Assembly: GCA_014549065.1 (NCBI GenBank)
Contig: JACDOX010000572.1
Span: 124,001 to 188,000, forward strand
DNA: 64,000 nt
Source: Cardinalis cardinalis
Lineage: Eukaryota; Chordata; Aves; Passeriformes; Cardinalidae
Reading direction: 5' to 3'
In this document: in pieces, positions 25,101-37,400 of the stretch
Layout of the letters: every line of letters begins with the position of its first letter
How positions within the stretch are numbered: position 1 is the stretch's first letter
Notes under the pieces: model-generated
What the model was told of the DNA's origin: nothing
The model's database searches: none
Seen by the model: the letters and a program-made list of their open reading frames with translations, nothing else
Made by a program: the position numbers and the translations under genes

Positions 25101-28051
25101 CAGTTTGAGCTTAATGTAGTATGTTAGAAGTACCTCTTCAATAATTTCGTGCATGAGGCTTCAGGACATTGATAGTTTGGAGCAATTTAGATATTATTTT
25201 CCTTAATATAATTTATATTGTTACTGTTAAAAAATTAAAGCTCAAACTTAACAACTTACTGTCTGCATTTCCTTCAAACAAAAAGATATGACTTGTTTCA
25301 ATTTCACTATTAAGTTTTCAGTCTGCAAACACTTCTAAATGTAACTATTCTAACTGGATTTTAAAAATAGAGTGCAGGGGAATATTTTCATGATGTGCAG
25401 ACTTTAAAAACCCACACTTATGAGTTATGCTACAGCCATCAGTGTTTTACAAACGCAGTAAGAATATCAGCACCCTCTCTAATCAGAGTTCTCAGAACAT
25501 TTTTCCAAGCACTAAAATTCAATGTAACTTTATTCAGTTACATAGGACCAAATCTTGTCATCCTACAAGAATGCATCACTTGTGCTGACATTAAGAGGAA
25601 CTATACACATGTATAGGAAGGCACCTGCTTAAATGTTTATGATGTCAAGTTCAAAAGCACAGAACTTCCACAGTACAGCTCTCAGAATGCTAACTAAGAC
25701 TCCTTATAGTCTGGAAGAACTCTATAATGAATTTCAAGTCAGGTTCTAATATTAGTATTTTCTTCTGAAAGCCTCAGTCTTTCCAGTGCAAGAAGAGAGA
25801 ATCTCTTCCCTTCCACAGTTAAGAAATGTTTATCATCATGCTCCCACTTCCAAGGTTGCTCCTATCACTAACATTTTTCTCATAAACAGGAAAATTCTGC
25901 CAAGATAAACAGAACACACAAATACATTACTAAGTAATGTAAGACCAAGAACCTGATCTTTAATACACTGCCCTCTTGATTTCACACTCTCCAGGCTCAT
26001 ACGAGTCATTATTGGGATACTGTTAATCAAGCTGACCCAGGCTTCTACACATACTTTAATGCATCATCCACCTTCACTAAACATCAGGTCTCCTGGGATG
26101 TGTAAAAGCTCTTGCTCAAGTTAAGTTCTTAAGTTCAGACTCATGTTTGTACTTGAACCTACCCATTTGTCAGTGATCGCTGAGGCAACACCTTATGACA
26201 AAACTGTGCTTTCAAGCCAATCCCACAATTCCTTCAGAAAACAGCTGTTTTCTGCAACTAAAATCATCAACCAAACCACCAGAGCATCCCACAGCACCTA
26301 AAAACTAACGTATGCATGTAATACATGTATACCTATGGAGAGGAGGTGTGGATGCCCTGTGGAACAAAGCTTTGATATGGAAATGCTCAAGCCTAGATCA
26401 GTCTTATTTATGTACTGTAAACAGAACAGTGTACACTTAGAAATGTCATTTTTAGCTACTTTGTGCCTGAAATGAATCATGAACATACTCTCAAAGACTG
26501 GAGGTGGTCTGTTTTCATATTGAAATGCAAGAGTAAATGCCATTCATCAAACTTCTAAGAAGTGCAGGAACTTCACATTTTGAGTGCTTTTTTTATTCAA
26601 AGTGACATCTTTTGAGCAGGCTGTGTTTTCTCCTCCCTCATTGTTTCTCTCTGCCCAACAGAAACAGCATCACGAAACTTTTGGTCAAGAGGCATATGGA
26701 GCAGAAGATAAATAAAACAATTATGGCAAGGAAACGAACTTGAAAATCTAATCCCCCCAGAGAATAGTCTGCTTTTAAAAGAGGCAATGTTGCCACTCTA
26801 TGGAATTCTACAGTTGTAGAACATTTTCCCTGGGTCTGTGTACCAGCACAATCCTACTAGTGTAAAAAATCCCTTTTACAAACAAATTCTAAGGAAATTA
26901 CAAAACACACCTTTGTAATTGATTTCAAATTCCCTTAAAATTTACAGTTATGTAAACAGAGATGTATGGCTGGAGTAGAGCTCTTCTTTAGGTGTAAAAA
27001 TGGAAAAAAAGCCCAAAACAACAAAGACTGAAGCTCTTCAAAAAGAAAACATTAGGGAAGGGTTAGCTCCCTCCTTGCTGTCACTGTTTTTTTTTAACTG
27101 TACAGTCTCAATCATCAGTTGGAAGAGCTACTTTTTACTCCATCCAATATTGGACTTGTACGGTCTTGATTAAACACAAGTTTACCAATGTGTGATTTGG
27201 CAGGGTGAGAATCTGTAGTGTAAAAAAGACATTCAGAAATGTGTATCAAATGTGATTAAATCTGGATTGTTGAGATAAAATAAATAAATAAAAACCAAGT
27301 AAGAAATGAAGATAGTCTTTTTTAAGAAAACAATTCACAAATACAGTCAAATACAGCTCTGGCTGTGGTCGAACATGTATTTGAACTATTTTCTGCCACA
27401 TTTTCCTGTATCTGCTTATCAAGATTTCAACCTTATACATCTTCCTATGAAGCTAATATGACAATTAATAAGCAAACAAAAAACTGATTTAAAACAGTAA
27501 AAGATATCACAGCTCCAAAACTGTTACTGAAGCCTTCAGAAAGAAACACTATATTCTGGTGTTCTACCAAAGACTGCTATACAAAAATAATAGCACTCAC
27601 CAAATATAGTCTGGATCCCATAAGGTATTAGCATGATGCCATACAGGAACAAACCTGGGAACAGGTTTAGCTGATAGTGACAGATTCTCCCACTTTTTCA
27701 GACACTGTTTCACAAGCATTTCAAACTTTTTTTCTTTTACCTCTTTTTTTTTTAAAGTCAAATGATTCAGAGTCCACCTTAATGCAGAAGTTAAAAAAAA
27801 AGTCATGGTAGGAAGCTGGTAAGAGTGATTTCTTTGAGAGATTAAGTAACAAACTGCATTTGCTTAATAAAAACATATGCCAGTTCTTTAATAAAGTGAC
27901 AGACATCCACTCTGAAATTTAGCTTTAGGACTGACCATCAAAAGAGAGAGAAACACAGAGTTAGCTAACACTTGCAACCAAGACATGCATTTGTGTCTGA
28001 AAAGAGAATATTGCACTAAGAGAAGAACCTTGAAAGCTTTCAATATTTTCT

Positions 28052-28400
28052 TCACTGACCTAAAAAAGTAACTAACCATTTTCTATAAGCAGTAGCAAAC
28101 CTGGCTTGGTCCACATCCCTACAAGTTGATAATACTTTATCAACAAACCGGTATTCTATTTCTGGACCAAGAGAGTCCTGCACAGGAGCACGCTTCAGGC
28201 GTTTTGTTTCTTGGGTATAACCTTGTTTGCTGCAGGATTCATTCAAACCATCAACATCCATAGCTTGTGCCATGTGACTTGTTGCAGGACTGTGGTGGGA
28301 ATTATTCAGACTTTCATCACAGCTGTCCACAGACGATATTGATGTACTCATGAGAGGAAGTTTGTTACTTAAGTGCTGCTGAAGGTAGAACACACACCTT
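28052..28400 (-). CDS. PTAR1: PTAR1 terminal coding exon 7
   Basis: Residues 320-435 and the TGA at 28054-28052. It starts with RRCVFYLQQHL, completing the fifth PFTA repeat. A Ser/Asn/His-rich stretch follows (about 331-365), then MDVDGLNES, a basic patch KRLKR (386-390), and a conserved helical tail ending YRKWLVTFLGQ. The acceptor has a long pyrimidine tract on the minus strand (plus 28403-28440). It is a tandem AAGAAG site, so a start at 28397 would remove one Arg. Confidence 0.93.
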
Positions 28401-31400
28401 CTTCAAAGGAAAAGAAAAGAAGAAAAGAAAAAAAGAAAGTCATGCACTGAAAATAACCTGCTGCTGCTGAACTACTGCAATTCATTTGCCATCCCACCAG
28501 ACTTCCCTCACAGACACAAAATCTGCCTCTCTGAGCACACTGTACTAGAAAGGGCTCCACCTTTGGCAAATCTCCTGTTACCTAGTCAGGAACCTGCACT
28601 CAGCTAATAAAGCAAACATTTTCTGTACCCAACCTTCTGTCGACATTTTGTTCATTCTGTGTTGTTTAAACACTTAAAGTGTGAGGAGGCTCATTACTAG
28701 CATCTTGTGTCTCTTGCACAAATTATAGGGAAGAGTGGAGATTACATCATAAGATATTTAAGCCAAATCAAATTTCAAACACAACAACTGATTATGCTCT
28801 TGAACATTTTCCACATGTTTAATACATACTAGTTTAAAAATCTTTTATTGAGTGATACTTCCTAAAACCAAAACAATTTGTTTGGAAATACCATGTGCAC
28901 AATCATCCACAAATCAGAAGGAAACTCTTTTCATCAAGTCGTCTTACCTATGACACCACAAGGTTTCATGCCCTGGGTAATTATCAATCAGTTCGCTGCA
29001 GAGTTCCATCTCTTCGTCTAAATGGCCAAGGAGATCCACGCTTTGCTCCTCTGCACAGGCAGCTTCTGTCCCTGCACTCTCTTCCTCCTTCTGAAGGCTA
29101 GGGTTTTGTTCATTAACCACTTGCTTTCGTACCGGTATGTTTTTGTCAGTCACCGTTCTGAGTATCAAGGAATTGAGCAAGAACTGGCGGTAATGAAATC
29201 CACTATGGTCCGAGACATGCGTGGATACCCAATATTTAGTGGATGAAAGTTCATCAAGGAGAACCTGAAACAAAATGCAGGCACAGTTATCAACCAGTAT
29301 AGTGGAGGAACTTACCACTACTGCTTCTGCATTAAGGTAATCTCTTCTTTGGGGATTTCAGCCATTGTGGTAATGGTTTAAGAATTCACAGGAAAAAGAA
29401 CTATCACTGAGCCTTTTGTTCTATGTGCTGAAAAGCATCTTGGCATTCCTGCAGAAAACAAATTAATACTTCCTCCAAACTGTGAAAAGGTTTCTCAGAA
29501 ACCTACCCACAAGCTGAGTGGGAAAAAAACCCAAACCACTTCTCATACGAAATAAGCAGTGGTTTAAGAATCTCAAAATGGTTAGCAATAAATACTATTT
29601 AGAGGAGGCACAAACCACACTGCTATAAGCTTTAAGAATTTTACTTTTTACCCAGTGGATTGTGGGTGTCAGAAGGTAGGTAAAGTTGCTTAAAAGGAAA
29701 AAACCCAAACTTGACTTGCACCTTGATTTTCCATGAGAGAAAATCAACCATAACACTATGTTTAAAGTCCTAGAGCTGGGGAAATATAAAAGTATGTGTC
29801 CATAATCAGGTTCCTTGATTTTACTACTGAAGAACTCCTAGAAAGGCTTTCATAACAATTCTGGTAAATACTTAAATTGTCAACTGTAGCTCTGTTTTCA
29901 ACACTTCTGGCTCCTGTGAATTGTCTCTTAATTCTGAGTGCTTTTAAACTTCAAAATTCATTTATGGAGAGAAATGCAAATTTGGCTCCCAGACAAAACT
30001 TTCACTATGCTTTGCTTTCTCTGTTAGAGCCACTGGTTTGGTTCTTTTCACAGCCCTTAACCTCTTTCCTCACACTGCCTCTCCTCCAGAGCTATAACTA
30101 TCCAAAGAGTTTAAAACTACCCTCTTCATTTACTTCTAAAGACTTTTGGAAGTAATCTTAATAGTCTTATGGTATACTCTCGCTTTTAACCTCTTCTCCT
30201 AAGCTACCTACATCACTTAACAAGACCAGCTGATGCAAAACAACTTTCATACGTAGAAGTCCTTCTTTTAGATATTGCAGCACAAAAGCCACAGCCTCAC
30301 ATAAAGAAAATAATGGAAACACACAACACCGAGTATATAGCTTTTTTGGGGGGCATCTGTTCTAAAAGAAATTGGAGCAAATACAATGCAAACAGTGTCT
30401 TCTGCCCTAGATAATCACCATGTTTTTCTAAATCTTGCCAAAAGATACCAGCATCACCTTCCTTTTAGGGATCAGCAAACTGAAGTGCAGTATTAAGTAA
30501 CAGTCCACACACAGCATTCTTAAGGGGGCTAAAACTCCATGTCCAGATCTTTAAACCATAAGAACAGCTTTTCCTTCATTTCTTCATAGAATTGAGCTTA
30601 GTATTTTAAACTTTTGAACTTCAAAATTTATAAGTCTATCAAGAATAACATACGGCTCAGAAAAATCAGATCAGCCTTTATTCAGCTGTAATTGATACTA
30701 TACACATTTATGCTCAACTGAGACCTTGGAAGAATCCAGTTATTTATCTGAAATATTTATAAGCTACAAATTTACAGGGAAACATCTTAATTATGCATTT
30801 TAATTCCCTGTACAAAGGGAACAAAATTATTTCCAGCGTTACTCCTTACCTGAACCAGAACACCTCTTTTAAAAAAGCAACACAGAAGACTGCCATGAAA
30901 ATATCTTCAGATCTACAAAAAACAGCCTCCTACCTAGGAACCTCAGAGTACCAGTTGAAAATGCTTCTAACAACTGGAAGTAAAGGAAAAAGCCAGCTAA
31001 TGCCTGAATTCCAAGAGGTTCTTTCTTAGAAAGCCAGCTTTCTCCATTTCCATCTCTATCAATACAAGACCTTTGCCACTGTTCTGTGAAGAGAGATGAA
31101 ACTCTATGAAAATTCCTCCCTCCCCACTCTTGACAACCTCTTTTCTACCTCTGGGGGTGAGCTGACTACCATGGAACTGGCAGCCTCTTCCAGAACACGA
31201 TGTGTGCTCAGTGACCTTCGTTTCAACCTCTGGGTCTGCACTCCCTCTTACACCCCCTCCCTGACCATGTGCTTGCTTGTTTTAGAGCGCTTTTCCAACT
31301 GTAAACTGCAGACTTGAACTTCCTCTTTGGTCTGGGACATTGGAGAAATGCAAAGGAACTGGGGAAACAAACTTTTAAGGATAATCAAATAAATATAGCA

Positions 31401-34400
31401 CTCACATAAACTAGCACTTTTGAAGACCCTGTCATCTAAGAAAAAGCTAAGGCATTATGGAGATGGCTACAAGAAAAACCACCTTCTGTCTCATGAGTTG
31501 TCTTCTGGGCATCACACAAGAGAAGTGCTGCGTCATGACAATTACCCCACTACTTGTTTGCTTGCTTGTTTTACTGTAGGGTCTGATTAGACAATCTCCA
31601 TATTACGAAATTGAGTATTTCAATCTAAAGAAAACAAAAAAGTTTGTCAACCCTTGCTGAACTACACCCTATTTTTCTATCTGCATGATTTCACTGAAGC
31701 AACATGATGTTCATGAATTTTAAGACTATATCCCTCTCTACCCCAGTTCCCTAATTATACACCCACCTTTTAGTAGGTATCTGGAGCCCATGATCTAACC
31801 CAAATAACTGACTGTACAGTCCTGTGAGAAAGCTGAAATCAGGCTTTCCACGGCAAGTACTCCAATACCAGAATTATCAGATTAGCTTCCAACTATCTAT
31901 TCTTGACAAATCCTTGATTTATGTTAATGAATACTCTTTAACACTATGTAAACTTGCTAATGCCATTCAAATTCTGCAGCTAGAACAAACTGAAATTTCT
32001 ATATTGAAAGAAGATAACGTTTTTGACAATCTAGCATAAGAAAGAAGGAACATCTATATCCTTTGAGTAAATTTTCCCACTGGGCCAAAATTTTCTTCTC
32101 TAGCATTTTAAATCTTTTTCCCAGAGCCTGAGCTAAGATTCAGACTGCAGTAGCATTATGATTATCAAACCAAAGGGAAAAGAATAACCAAAATCCTATT
32201 ACACAGCCTACCTCCTGAAATCCTCCAAAGCAGGTCAACAGCTTTGTTAATGATACACTTATTTTGAGAAGACATATTTAAATGATAATACAACATACAA
32301 ATTATGTTTTTGGGCCTCTGCTTCCTCGCACACTTCAAACTACAGGCAAAGTTTGTATAATAGCAGAAATACAGGCCTAAATAATACAAGTACTCCTTAA
32401 TTTCAAGCAACCTTGCAAGAACTCAATGGCCATAGAATCAGTGATGACTGTTTTATCTGTCAATTTTTCAGCATGATTCTAGTCTTGCATCTTGTTGAAA
32501 TTTATCATACTTTCCAGATATTCAAACACAGAAATTGCTGAAGGTGTTACATGAGACATCAAGCAAGTAAAAAACCTCTAAAGAATGGAAAAGCCAAGGC
32601 AAAGCTGGACAGGGCTTGGTAAGAGGTGCAAAAAATAACAAGAAGGGACTGTGTAAGTACATAGGTCACAAAAAAAGACCAAGGAGAGTGTATGCTCCTT
32701 AATAAACAGGAATTGGTGGCAACTGACACGGAAAAGGATGAAGTACTGAGTTCGTTGTCTCAGTCTTCACGGGCAGTCAGGCCTCCCTCCCAATTCTCTC
32801 TAGTGCCTGATCCTCTAGACACGTGTGGGGAAGCAAACTCCCTCCCACTATAAGCAAAGAGCAGGTTCAGAACCACTTGAGGAAGCTGAACAGCTGCAGG
32901 TCTATGGCATCTGAAGATCCACATTACAGAGTTCTGAGACAACTGGCTCATGTTGCCAAGCCACTGTCCACTGTATCTGAAGTCATGGCAGTTAGGGGAA
33001 GTCCCCAGTGACTGGAAAAAGGGAAACACTGCTGCCATTTTTAAAAAGGGGAGAAAGGAAGATCTGGGGAACTGGAGACCAGTAAGCCCCACCTGTGTGT
33101 TTGGCAAGATCATGCAGCAGATCCTTCCAGAAGACATGCTAAGGCACCTACGAGACAAGGAGGTGATACAAGGCAGCCAGCAATGGTGCCATGACCCATC
33201 TGGGGGCCTTCTATGACAGAGTGACATCAATGGTCAACAAGAGAAGACTAACAAATGTCATCAATCTAGATGTGGAAGGCACTCAATATGGGTTCCACAT
33301 GACATCTCCAAATTTGAGACAGATGGATTTCATGGAAGGTCCATTCAGTGGGTAAGGAACTGGCCGGATGGATGCAGCCAGAGAGGAGGGGTCAACAGGT
33401 CTGTGTCCAGGTGGAGACTGGCGATGAGTCCCTCAGAGCTCTGTCTTGGGACTGCTCCACTACCCCCTCCAGTGAAGTATTCAGTACTGGGCTGGATGGG
33501 GTCCTGAGCAACCTGATCTAATGAGCGGCATCCTTGCACACTGCTGGGTGGTTGGAATGAGATGGAGATCCCTCCCAAGTCAAATGCTTCTGTGATTCTA
33601 TGAACCTGCACATTTTTGTGAAAATTTGTAATGCCTGCTTTTTCCTCGTTCTTCTTCTTATTTGCTTTTTTCCTTGCATCATATCTTGCAACTAATCACT
33701 ATATAATTCTGCCTCTTAAAGTTACCTAGACAAATTTTATCACAAGTTGCTTGCTGTCTTTTATGCTCCACACTTTTCCCTCATTTTCCTCTATCCCAAA
33801 CACCTTCTACTACTAGGCCCCCTGATGAGGTGCATTGGTGGTGTCCTGAAAAAAACCTAGAGCCAACACAGATACTTCCNAACAGGTTTAAAACATTGAT
33901 GGAGGGACAACAGCACCAGTGAAATTTTGCCAGAGGTAACAGAGACCAGATGGACAACTCTAGACAAAAGTATCACCTCCATAGTCTTCATTCTAAAAAA
34001 AGTAGATCAGTAGGGGAAGTGGGATGGCAGGCCAACTGAATAGACTTTGGAACAGTCAAATGAATTTAAAATACTTCCTTCACAGGCATGTCTGTGATTT
34101 GTCACAAAAAGCACTCACAATTGACAATGAATAAATTCACCAGAATAATTCCAGTTGTGCAGAGAGTTATTTCTATTACAGTGTAATTATTTTTCTTTAA
34201 TTAAATCAGTAAGGAATAGCATGTGCAAAAAGCATTCAAGGTGTGATCCTGATCCTCAGACTACGGGTACCAGCATAATGGACACAGAGCTGTTTAGAAC
34301 TCGTTTTAGGCATAAAATGACTTGAATTTTGTTTAACAGTGCTAACTCCCTCCACCTTTTAATAAGCTCTTGAAGATATTAAAGTTCCTGTTTTCTGTAG

Positions 34401-37400
34401 ATATAGACCTCTGTAGATATAGACCTCTGTAAATATAGACCTCTAACGCTAACTTCTAACCTCCAATCTCTCTGAATCCTGCAATTCTTCTGAGTTTTCT
34501 GAAAACTACCTTTTCATATATACTTGCTAGGCAGATGAGTCCAAATTCTGCCCTGTCTCTGAAATGGGCATAAAAATAATGGCTATATTGACTCAACAAT
34601 GTCCAAATTCCTCCCTTATAACCCTATGTGCCAAAATGCAGAAGCTGCTGTTAAAAGTGAGTGATGTGTCACTGTATCAACCTAATACTCATAAAGAATT
34701 CACCTAACCACTGAGAAAACATGGTATTACAAAACTGCCTAGACCATGTCACATTAACTAATTTAATTTGCTGCAGGTCTTGAGAAAACATTCAACACTG
34801 CATAAAGTGTCCCTGCTGTCCCTGAAATAGTTAGATCAGGTCCCAGTGTAAATGCTGTCAAAAAATACTGCTGGAGCTGTAAAAATTAGTTACAAGCACT
34901 ACTATGCCTTCTCCAAAATCCTTGCTGTCTTTACTTGGTCCTTCAAAATTATGAAACCACAGGTAAGCTGAGTAAGGGCATCAAAATATTGAAATTACAT
35001 TATCAATTTAATATCTGTTACGCATTACCGTTTTCCTCTACTATGAATTTCAAGACTAGTGCTGGAAGAATTACAGAGTTCCCCATTCCTTACTTCGGCT
35101 CACATAGTCCCTCCTATACTCTTCCCGCACATACATTAGCACCAAGTAGTAAGAGAGAAACAAAACTTTGTATACAGGCAAGAAAAATGTGTTATTTCTG
35201 CTGAGCAGAACCTGCTTACACTGGCAAGAAAAATGCAAAACATACTCACTGCAAGATTTTGTCCCCTTTCTTAAAACATTCTTAGCTACCTGTGATAACT
35301 TCACTTGTTACTCTTCATTCATGTTATATAGTCAGCTTTGCAAACCAGTATTTGGGTTTTTTTGAGGAGAAAATTTAAGAATTTATTCACTATTGTATTA
35401 TACCTTGACAGTGAGCTTTGCCAAATGCTGTAAAACCCAGATGCGATGGGACCAGGCATTGTAGTTGCTTGGATATCTCCCAGCAGCTTCAGAGCAGACA
35501 TTCATTTCCTCCTGCACCAGTCGGTGAATCCTCTCCACAGGTGCTGCTCCCAGGTTTCCTCTAGTTGCAAGACTGGGCAAGGAGTTTTCCTGAATTAGCT
35601 GCTGCAGCACCCATCGTCTGGTTAAACGATGTAAAGTGTTAATGGTGAGAGAGCAGTTTTAAGAGAAAAAGATGGTTTTTCATGTGCATAAATCAAACCT
35701 TTCCAATATTTCTACTCTCTGAACTATACTCTAGGTAGGTAATGAGTGAGCAGTAAACAACCATCTGAACACTTGCCATGCTATAAATCATGACACAATC
35801 ATCTCACTCCCAACACAGCTGCATCAGTTTGCTCACTCTAAGTGATCACAGCTACTTACATAGCATTACAAAATAAACCAGAAGGAAACAGCAAATTTGT
35901 GAAAGAGTGCAAGCAGCGTGTGCACGAAATTTCTAACTCGCTCCTCCTTCAAAGTCTTGCACAGCACTAAAAATGAAGTAGCCAAAACAAGACAGAAAGA
36001 AACTATTTAATAAAAAATTAACTCTGCTTAGTATCTTTTACATCTGTAAAAGATACTAAGCAGTATTGCACACAGCAATTCAAACTGATTTCTGTACACC
36101 ACCAGCAGCAGCAAAGCCCAAAAGGCTTGTGGTTTCAAGGGCTATAGGTATAAACAAAACAAATGTTTCTGCTGATGATTACACATACCTGATTTCATAC
36201 GTCTGAGATAAGCATAGATTCCTATGGTTCTGTTTTTTTTATTTTACTTTGGTCAAAATTTTAGTGGTATTTTTAGAGGCAACCTCAATGCTGCATCTGC
36301 AGCCCCAGCACAAAAGGGCTCTACAAAAACAGATTATAGATGTGTAAATTTCCACAGAGTAGCCCATGTCAATGGAATTGCTATGGTCCAGTGTGGAATG
36401 CTCTGGAGAGACTGACATCCTCTGGTGCGCAACAAGGAGGTTATCCTGTTTGGTACTGGCTCACATCGATTCCAAAATCAATGAATTGCTACTTTCAAAG
36501 GTGTCAAAATTTCTTTTAACTCCAAGTTAAAAGAAATCAATAAACAAAATAAAAGTAAGAAATCAACTTTTTTGAAAGAGAGAATTCTATTTTGCAAGCC
36601 ATATGCAAACTTATTTATCTACACATATATAGGTATATAAAAAATATGTAAGTTAACTATGTATTAAAAAAAATTGTTAACTCATCTGCTTTTTCTCTCA
36701 TTTGAACAGATTCACAATATGCTTGTTCACTCGTGGGTTTTATCTACATTGTATCTTTTTCACTCAGTTATCAAAAAAGAACAAAGTATTGGAAGACAAT
36801 ATTAAAGATAATTTATAAGAATGCAATTTTAAACCAATTGCTTCTCAGCATAAAGTTACAAGCAGTGTATGAACACTTTCTTCCTACACACTATTTGTTC
36901 TGAATAAAGATGTACAGCTGAGCAAACCATGCTCTGCTGTATAACAGTATTTTATGAAATGGGGTAATTTTGAAGAGTTAACTTTTAATTTTTAAAAACA
37001 GCTTCGATCCAAACATCATCTTTTGTATTCTTTTTGTTTCAGTCCACAGCTATGCAAGAAATAGAAAACTCAAAAGCAGTCTAGGCAAAAAAACTCAATA
37101 AGTATGTCACTCTTAACAAAAGACATATATTATTTCATTAACACCAACATCTGAGTAAAACCATAAAGACAAAATATTTCAACTCTGTAATTATTTCAGT
37201 TTCTTAAAACAAGCATGCTTTATAAGCCAAGGAAATCTGAAAAATTACACATGCAGGAAAGAGTGAAAAAATACAGACTTCATTGTCTCTGTGGCTACAG
37301 CATCAAAAAATCCACAAAATTAAATTAGAGCTACTTTCTAGGCAGTGCAATCACAACCTCAGAAGATTTAAAATATATTTCGGGAATCTGTTGAATACCA

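Larger units (their letters stand above)
19270..28051 (-). other. Probable PTAR1 3' UTR and downstream flank
   Basis: This AT-rich 8.8-kb stretch follows the stop codon and contains no CR1 or LTR that I can recognise, unlike the flanks. On the minus strand it has candidate AATAAA signals at 22115-22110 and 19298-19293, each followed by GT/T-rich sequence. A long 3' UTR would fit, but where the transcript actually ends is inferred, and a shorter end using an ATTAAA near 27891 is possible. A minus-strand open segment at 27597-27777 lies within it. Confidence 0.45.
29265..35403 (-). other. PTAR1 intron 5
   Basis: 6.1 kb. It holds the CR1 fragment at about 32590-33605 and a 16-bp triplicate at 34395-34442. 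The rest is AT-rich with no coding signal. Confidence 0.85.

Noticed and set aside
32760..33230. 156-codon minus-strand open frame
   Set aside because: It is the antisense shadow of a CR1 reverse-transcriptase fragment encoded on the plus strand.
36024..36063. Inverted repeat as a microRNA precursor
   Set aside because: The arms are 19 bases with a two-base centre, too short and too tight for a Drosha/Dicer substrate.
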